From JAZDCJ01 sp036311985 (lineage in GTDB: Bacteria > Actinomycetota > Actinomycetes > Actinomycetales > Micrococcaceae): 64,000 bases of DNA. The first letter of the stretch is position 1. Each line of letters starts with the position of its first letter. A program made the translations under genes and the position numbers. Positions 60,168 to 64,000 of this stretch are shown here, piece by piece. The stretch lies in assembly GCF_036311985.1 (NCBI RefSeq), contig NZ_JAZDCJ010000015.1. The stretch is one strand, 5' to 3'. Under the pieces are notes generated by a model, which saw nothing but the letters and a program-made list of their open reading frames with translations, searched no databases and was not told the DNA's origin.

Positions 60168-60187
60168 TATACTACCTACTATAGGTA
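60168..60187 (+). promoter_or_regulatory. Promoter and operator of the Phd-VapC pair
   Basis: A perfect -10 box TATACT (60168-60173) overlaps the inverted repeat TACCTA-CTA-TAGGTA (60173-60187). AT-rich here against a very GC-rich background, it lies ~30 bases before the antitoxin ATG. Toxin-antitoxin operons are usually repressed by the antitoxin at such palindromes. No clear -35 is seen (TGAC at 60144-60147 is off-spacing). Confidence 0.6.
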
Positions 60188-60215
60188 CAATTTCGGGAGG
60201 CCAAAGGAGACGATC

Positions 60216-60467
60216 ATGTCCACCACCATCACGAGTCGCGACTTCAACCGCGACGTCTCGGCCGCCAAGCGGGCAGCCGAACTGGGGCCGGTCACTATCA
60301 CCGATCACGGACGGCCATCACACGTGTTGCTCACCGCGGAGGAGTACGACCGGCTCTCCGGCAAACGGGAGTTGATGGGCGATCTCCTCTGGCGGAACCA
60401 GGACCCACGCATCGAACTCGAGCTGCCCCGGCGACGCGTCGAGCCCGATCGGCCCTTTGATCTGTGA
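60216..60467 (+). CDS. Antitoxin, Phd/YefM family
   Basis: An 83-residue antitoxin. The N-terminal Phd fold (TTITSRDFNRDVSAAKRAAE, GPVTITDHGRPSHVLLTAEEYDRL) binds DNA and dimerises; the C-terminal tail from ~50 (ELMGDLLWRNQDPRIELELPRRR) would bind and block the toxin. AAAGGAGACGATC gives a strong ribosome site for the ATG. It overlaps the toxin gene (GTGA), and the palindrome upstream is its probable operator. Confidence 0.9.
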   Translation: MSTTITSRDFNRDVSAAKRAAELGPVTITDHGRPSHVLLTAEEYDRLSGKRELMGDLLWRNQDPRIELELPRRRVEPDRPFDL

Positions 60468-60874
60468 GGTACCTGCTCGACACCAACGTCCTGAGCGATG
60501 CACGCCGCCGGGCCTCTCCAGCGCTCAACGCCTGGCTGTCCACGCAACCGCGGGCCGATCTGGCGATCAGCGTCGTCGCATTGTTGGAGCTCGAACGCGG
60601 CGTCCTCCGGCTGGAGCGCCGGGACCCGATAGCGGGAGTGCAGTTGCGCTCGTGGCTGACGCAAGACGTCCCGGCGGCCTTCGCCGGCTCGATCCTTGCC
60701 GTCGATGAACGCATCGCGCGTCGCACGGCGGGCCTGCATGTGCCAGATCCCATGCCTGAGATGGACGCCCTCGTCGCAGCCACAGCCTTGGAGCACGACC
60801 TCACGCTCGTCACCCGCAATACGAAGGACTTTCAGCGCGCAGGCGTCGCCCTGCTCGACCCCTGGGTGCTGTGA
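60464..60874 (+). CDS. vapC: Toxin, VapC/FitB-type PIN-domain ribonuclease
   Basis: A 136-residue PIN-domain nuclease that cuts RNA when its antitoxin is degraded. The acidic centre is intact: Asp6 (YLLDTNVLSD), Glu42 (ALLELERGV), Asp101 (MPEMDALVAATALEHDL) and the TRNTKDF motif with Asp122. The GTG start overlaps the antitoxin stop. The pair appears functional, in contrast to the toxin relics on both sides. Confidence 0.9.
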   Translation: MRYLLDTNVLSDARRRASPALNAWLSTQPRADLAISVVALLELERGVLRLERRDPIAGVQLRSWLTQDVPAAFAGSILAVDERIARRTAGLHVPDPMPEMDALVAATALEHDLTLVTRNTKDFQRAGVALLDPWVL

Positions 60875-60929
60875 GCAGCGTCAACGGCCGCGCCCAGGGG
60901 CCTCCAACCACGGGGAGACCGTCCGCCGC

Positions 60930-61050
60930 TCAGAAATCCCGCGTCGGATCCATGCGCTGGTGCAGGATCCGGATCACGTCCACGCCGTCGGCGCGCTCGG
61001 ACACGTGCTACGTCGTCAGACCCAGCACCATGCGCCCGCCGCGCACGTGC
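60930..61050 (-). pseudogene. Decayed RelE/ParE-family toxin fragment
   Basis: On the minus strand, VSERADGVDVIRILHQRM and then DPTRDF with a TGA at 60930-60932 is the typical C-terminus of RelE/ParE toxins. Just upstream in the same frame a TAG interrupts it (GLTT-stop-HVSERAD), and before that EHVRGGRMVL is followed by a probable small deletion. The N-terminal two thirds are gone; the fragment abuts the end of mutM. It is a broken gene with no start. Confidence 0.72.
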
Positions 61051-61950
61051 TCAGTGACGCGGCCCTCGTTGGCACCTCGGACAGAAGTGGCTCGAGCGGT
61101 TCATAAAGGCCTCGCGTTCGATCAGAGCGCCGCACCGCGGGCAGGGCCGCCCCTCGCGGCCGTAGACCTTCAACGATCGTTCGAAGTAGCCCGAGGATCC
61201 GTTGACGTTGACGTACAGCGAGTCGAAGCTCGTGCCGCCTTGGTCCAACGCACGGAGCATGACCTCCCGGAGGGACTCGAGCAGCCGTGCGGTCAGGCCG
61301 GGCCGCATCGAGGAACAGGGCCTTTCGTAGTGGATCCGGGCGTCGAAGAGGGCCTCGTCGGCATAGATGTTGCCTACTCCCGAGAGCAGGCGCTGGTCGA
61401 GGATCGCCCGCTTGATGCCGCTTCGCCTCGAGCGGATCAGCGCGTGGAGCCCCCGGGCCGTCACGGCGGGGTCGAGGACGTCGCGCGCGATGTGCGCGGC
61501 GGCGACGGGCAGGAGCGGCTCCTCGGAGCCCGTTCCTCCGGGGCCGCCGTCGCCCGTGGCCACGAGTCGGGAGGTGTGGAGGCCGCCGAAGATCCGCTGG
61601 TCGACGAAGCGCAGCTCGTCCGGGGATCCGGCGGACGGACTCAGGCGCAGCGTGGCCTTGAGGTGGCGTGGTTCCGGGTGGTCCGCGTCCTGGACCAGGA
61701 GTTGGCCGCTCATGCCCAAGTGGGCGACGAGCGACAGGCCTTGGCCCTCGAGCGGCATCCACAGGAACTTGCCCCGGCGGACGGCCGCCGCCAAGCGGGC
61801 GCCCTGGACCGCCGCGACGAACTCGTCCGGGCCTCCGGCTTGTCGGCGCAGGGACCTCGGATCGTGCACGGTGGCCGAGAGGACGTGGCGGCCCGCGACC
61901 CATTCCTCAAGGCCGCGGCGGACCACTTCCGCCTCGGGCAGTTCGGGCAC
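61051..61950 (-). CDS. mutM: Formamidopyrimidine-DNA glycosylase
   Basis: A 299-residue base-excision repair enzyme that removes 8-oxoguanine and ring-opened purines. The N-terminal PELPEAEVV supplies the catalytic Pro and Glu, Lys61 is in VRRGKFLWM, the H2TH region contains LLSGVGNIYADEALF, and the C-terminal zinc finger is CPRCG with FCPRCQ. The start is GTG three bases after rnc. The region DGGPGGTGSEE at ~133 is a small insertion. The next gene downstream in related genomes is usually near smc; here the accessory island follows. Confidence 0.94.
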   Translation of the reverse strand: MPELPEAEVVRRGLEEWVAGRHVLSATVHDPRSLRRQAGGPDEFVAAVQGARLAAAVRRGKFLWMPLEGQGLSLVAHLGMSGQLLVQDADHPEPRHLKATLRLSPSAGSPDELRFVDQRIFGGLHTSRLVATGDGGPGGTGSEEPLLPVAAAHIARDVLDPAVTARGLHALIRSRRSGIKRAILDQRLLSGVGNIYADEALFDARIHYERPCSSMRPGLTARLLESLREVMLRALDQGGTSFDSLYVNVNGSSGYFERSLKVYGREGRPCPRCGALIEREAFMNRSSHFCPRCQRGPRH

Positions 61951-61953
61951 CGC

Positions 61954-62655
61954 TCAGGTTCTCCGCGGAAGTTCGCTGCCCGCGGTGAGCATGCGGAAGG
62001 AGACGGCGGCGGCCTCCTGCTCGGCTTCCTTCTTGGACGGGCCGGTCCCGGACCCGTAGCGGGTTCCGTTGACCGCCAGGGTGGCCTCGAAGACGCGGGC
62101 GTGGTCCGGTCCGGAACCCTGGATCAGGTACTCGATGGTGCCGAGCTTGCGTGCGGCGACGATCTCCTGGATGGACGTCTTCCAGTCGGTGCCGGCGCCC
62201 CGCAGGGCCACATCGTCGAGCAGCGGGCCGACGAGGCGCAGGACCAGCGCACGGGCCGGATCGATCCCCGCACTGAGGAACACGGCGCCGATCACGGCTT
62301 CCATGGTGTCGGCGAGGATGCTGGCCTTATCGGCCCCGTTCGTCAGCTTCTCCCCCTGGCCCAGCAGGACGAACTCGCCCAGGCCCAGCGTGCGGGCGAT
62401 GCCGGCGAGGGCGCGGGTGCTGACGACGGCGGAGCGCCGCTTCGCGAGATCCCCTTCGGGAAGCTCGGGGTACTCGGCGTAGAGGTGCTCCGTGACGGAG
62501 AACCCGAGGATCGAGTCGCCGAGGAACTCGAGTCGCTCGTTGGTGGGGACACCGCCATGCTCGTAGGCGTAGGAGCGGTGCGTCAGGGCAAGACGAAGCG
62601 TCTCGGGGTCGATGTCGACCCCGAGACGCTGCGCAAGCTCTTCAGTTGAAGGCAT
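61954..62655 (-). CDS. rnc: Ribonuclease III
   Basis: A 233-residue dsRNA endonuclease for rRNA and mRNA processing. The signature NERLEFLGDS is at 39-48 and the second acidic pair is in DTMEAVIGAVFL; the dsRNA-binding domain occupies ~160-230 (DWKTSIQEIVAARKLGTIEY, GPSKKEAEQEAAAV). The ATG lies nine bases after rpmF. It is in the conserved DUF177-rpmF-rnc-mutM order. Confidence 0.95.
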   Translation of the reverse strand: MPSTEELAQRLGVDIDPETLRLALTHRSYAYEHGGVPTNERLEFLGDSILGFSVTEHLYAEYPELPEGDLAKRRSAVVSTRALAGIARTLGLGEFVLLGQGEKLTNGADKASILADTMEAVIGAVFLSAGIDPARALVLRLVGPLLDDVALRGAGTDWKTSIQEIVAARKLGTIEYLIQGSGPDHARVFEATLAVNGTRYGSGTGPSKKEAEQEAAAVSFRMLTAGSELPRRT

Positions 62656-62664
62656 CGAACGCGG

Positions 62665-62868
62665 TTAGGCGTCGGCGACCTTGCGGCCCTTGTATTCAAG
62701 GAACAGCGCAGTACCGGCGGAGTCGGTCACGACCTTGGCCTGGTGCGGCAGGCTGTAGCTGACGCGGCCGTTCTCCACGGTCTTCACCAGGTTCGGCGCG
62801 GTCGCCTTCCACTGGGAACGGCGTGCGCGGGTATTCGAGCGGGACATCTTCCGCTTGGGAACAGCCAC
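62665..62868 (-). CDS. rpmF: 50S ribosomal protein L32
   Basis: A 67-residue ribosomal protein starting MAVPKRKMSRSNTRARRSQWK. The zinc-binding cysteines found in C+ forms of L32 are absent, so this is the C-minus, zinc-independent form. It sits two bases downstream of the DUF177 gene, as in most bacteria. Confidence 0.95.
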   Translation of the reverse strand: MAVPKRKMSRSNTRARRSQWKATAPNLVKTVENGRVSYSLPHQAKVVTDSAGTALFLEYKGRKVADA

Positions 62869-62870
62869 GG

Positions 62871-63431
62871 CTAACTCTCTTCTCTCTCGACGGATTCGGT
62901 TTCTTGCACCGCGTCGTCCGCGGCTGTGCCGGCCAGCCCGGTGAGGGCCGCCCAGCGAGGATCAATGACCTCGTGGTGGTGGTCGGGATCATCCTCGAGA
63001 CGCGTTCCGCATTCGGAACACAAACCCGGACAGTCTTCCCGGCACACCGGCTGGAACGGCAGCGCGGTCACCACTGCGTTCCGCAGGACACCGTCCAGGT
63101 CGACGAAGTCTCCCTGGACCATGTACTGCTCTGCTTCCTCCTCCTCGGGCAGCTCGCTGCCCTCGTAGTAGAAAAGCTCCTGGAGCCTCGCCTCGAGGTC
63201 GTACGCGATGGGTCCCAGGCAGCGACCGCATTCGCCGGTGACTTCGGCGAAGGCGGTCCCGGAGACCAGGATCCCTTCGTGCACGGCCTCGAACCTCAGG
63301 TCCAGATCGACTACCGATCCTTCCCGGACTCCGATGAGCGCGGCTCCGAGCTCGGCCGGTGCCGCGATCGATTCCTCCAGGGTCTTCATGCTTCCCGGGC
63401 TGCGCCCGAGGTCCTTGACCGAGAAGGCCAA
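62871..63431 (-). CDS. DUF177 (YceD) family protein
   Basis: A protein linked to 23S rRNA accumulation and L32 in other organisms. The family core is clear: VKDLGRSPGSMKTLEE, GECGRCLGPIAYDLEARLQELFYYE and the cysteine set CREDCPGLCSECG. The only conventional start is a TTG at 63431 (186 residues) without a ribosome site, yet the frame continues upstream through RSSPL, which is usually part of this protein. The only good ribosome site, AGGGGAG at 63494-63500, is followed five bases later by ATC at 63486-63488, which would give 205 residues. The start is therefore uncertain. Confidence 0.85.
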   Translation of the reverse strand: MAFSVKDLGRSPGSMKTLEESIAAPAELGAALIGVREGSVVDLDLRFEAVHEGILVSGTAFAEVTGECGRCLGPIAYDLEARLQELFYYEGSELPEEEEAEQYMVQGDFVDLDGVLRNAVVTALPFQPVCREDCPGLCSECGTRLEDDPDHHHEVIDPRWAALTGLAGTAADDAVQETESVEREES

Positions 63432-63520
63432 GGGCGAACTGCGATCGATGCCGTGTGACGACGAACGATCGTTGCGCTTCTCGCTGATGAGGACTCCCCT
63501 AGAACATAGACCGACATTAC

Positions 63521-63550
63521 ATCTTAGCCTGAAGCCCCGAGGTTACTCAA
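63521..63550 (-). promoter_or_regulatory. Predicted promoter of DUF177-rpmF-rnc-mutM
   Basis: On the minus strand TTGAGT (63545-63550), an 18-base spacer and TAAGAT (63521-63526) form a reasonable promoter ahead of the AGGGGAG ribosome site. A weak hairpin with TTTT (63551-63576) just upstream may end the galU transcript. Confidence 0.5.
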
Positions 63551-63597
63551 AACGCCGACCCCGTGGCGCGTCGGTTCGGCCCCCTGCGGGTCCGTTC

Positions 63598-64000
63598 CTA
63601 GTCCAGGCCGGCCACGAACGACTTCAGCCACGGCCTGAGCTCGGGACCGAGGTCCCCGCGGTCGCACGCGAGGGTGACGACGGCCTTGATGTAGCTGAGC
63701 TTGTCGCCCGTGTCGTAGCGGCGGCCGCGGAAGACCACGGCGTAGACGCCGCCGCCCTCGCCGTCGCGCGTGGCCAGTTCCTCGAGCGCGTCGGTCAGCT
63801 GGATCTCGTTGCCCCGGCCCGGGGCCGTGCGCTCGAGCACCTCGAACACCGCCGGGTGCAGCACGTAGCGGCCGATCACGGCCAGGTTGGAAGGGGCCTC
63901 TTCCGGGGCGGGCTTCTCGACGAGCTTCTTCACCCGCACGTAGTCCTCGCCCTCGACCTCCTCGACGTCCGCGGCCCCGTAGGCGCTGATCGCCTCGGGC
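63598..64000 (-). CDS. galU: UTP-glucose-1-phosphate uridylyltransferase, 3' part
   Basis: The last ~134 codons of GalU; the gene runs off the end of the window, so the start is not seen. The stretch EGEDYVRVKKLVEKPAPEE, NLAVIGRYVLHPAVFEVLE, GNEIQLTDALEEL and YDTGDKLSYIKA is diagnostic. It makes UDP-glucose, a likely precursor for the polysaccharide locus in this window. The stop is TAG at 63598-63600. The usual actinobacterial neighbour upstream of DUF177, coaD, is not here. Confidence 0.9.
   Translation of the reverse strand, partial: PEAISAYGAADVEEVEGEDYVRVKKLVEKPAPEEAPSNLAVIGRYVLHPAVFEVLERTAPGRGNEIQLTDALEELATRDGEGGGVYAVVFRGRRYDTGDKLSYIKAVVTLACDRGDLGPELRPWLKSFVAGLD

Noticed and set aside
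1..64000. tRNA genes, rRNA genes, insertion sequences, integrases of mobile elements, CRISPR arrays
   Set aside because: Read for on both strands; no cloverleaf, transposase or direct-repeat array was recognised. XerC is the only recombinase and is the housekeeping type in its usual context.

Overview
The window is the chromosome of a high-GC Gram-positive actinobacterium, most likely a member of the Micrococcaceae (Micrococcus/Kocuria/Arthrobacter relatives). This rests on the extreme G+C and GC-rich third positions, the PucR-type regulator-fabD-fabH-acpP-fabF-DUF3145 block, FtsY with an N-terminal membrane anchor, the actinobacterial order of translation and secretion genes, and a fused oleBC gene like the one known from Micrococcus luteus. 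I see no rRNA, tRNA, insertion sequence, prophage or CRISPR array. The family assignment is an inference from gene content, not from an alignment.

Layout. (1) 0.2-5.2 kb, plus strand: type II fatty-acid synthase genes with their regulator, followed by DUF3145. (2) 6-18.9 kb, minus strand: housekeeping genes read as ffh, Nudix-like, VOC dioxygenase / rpsP-khpA / rimM-trmD / rplS-lepB-lepB-rnhB-DUF2469 / yraN-comM-dprA-xerC, with hairpin terminators between blocks. (3) 19-26.6 kb: an isolated glucose-6-phosphate dehydrogenase homologue, an FG-GAP-repeat protein, the nitrogen pair amtB-glnK behind a GlnR-like box, ftsY and an MFS exporter. (4) 26.5-30.2 kb: smc. (5) 30.4-35.9 kb: a long-chain olefin cluster, oleA-oleBC-oleD, plus a translationally coupled serine hydrolase. 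(6) 35.9-59.8 kb: a wall-polysaccharide locus. It holds six glycosyltransferases, a Wbp-type set for a diacetamido uronic acid, wecB and wecC for ManNAc uronic acid, an asparagine-synthetase-like protein, a Wzm/Wzt-type ABC exporter and an LCP ligase. (7) 59.9-61.05 kb: an intact Phd-VapC toxin-antitoxin pair flanked by relics of an XRE regulator and a RelE/ParE toxin. (8) 61-63.5 kb: mutM-rnc-rpmF-DUF177, and then the 3' end of galU, cut by the window edge.

How it fits together. In many actinobacteria rnc-mutM lies close to smc-ftsY. Here about 31 kb of accessory DNA (olefin cluster, polysaccharide locus, toxin-antitoxin debris) separates mutM from smc, so the middle of the window reads as an island inside an old housekeeping neighbourhood. 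Fatty-acid synthesis supplies acyl chains for OleA. The nucleotide-sugar enzymes, with UDP-glucose from GalU, would feed an ABC-exported, LCP-attached acidic glycopolymer resembling the ManNAcA/glucose teichuronic acid described for M. luteus, but probably carrying an additional diacetamido and possibly amidated uronic acid. Many genes overlap by ATGA or GTGA, so translational coupling is common.

Most interesting leads: the dual uronic-acid pathway with an asparagine-synthetase-like enzyme lacking the glutaminase cysteine; a tail-to-tail pair of tandem-domain glycosyltransferases sharing an unusual GHDLKFA module; the hydrolase fused by overlap to the ole operon; and the loss of glnD from its usual slot beside glnK.
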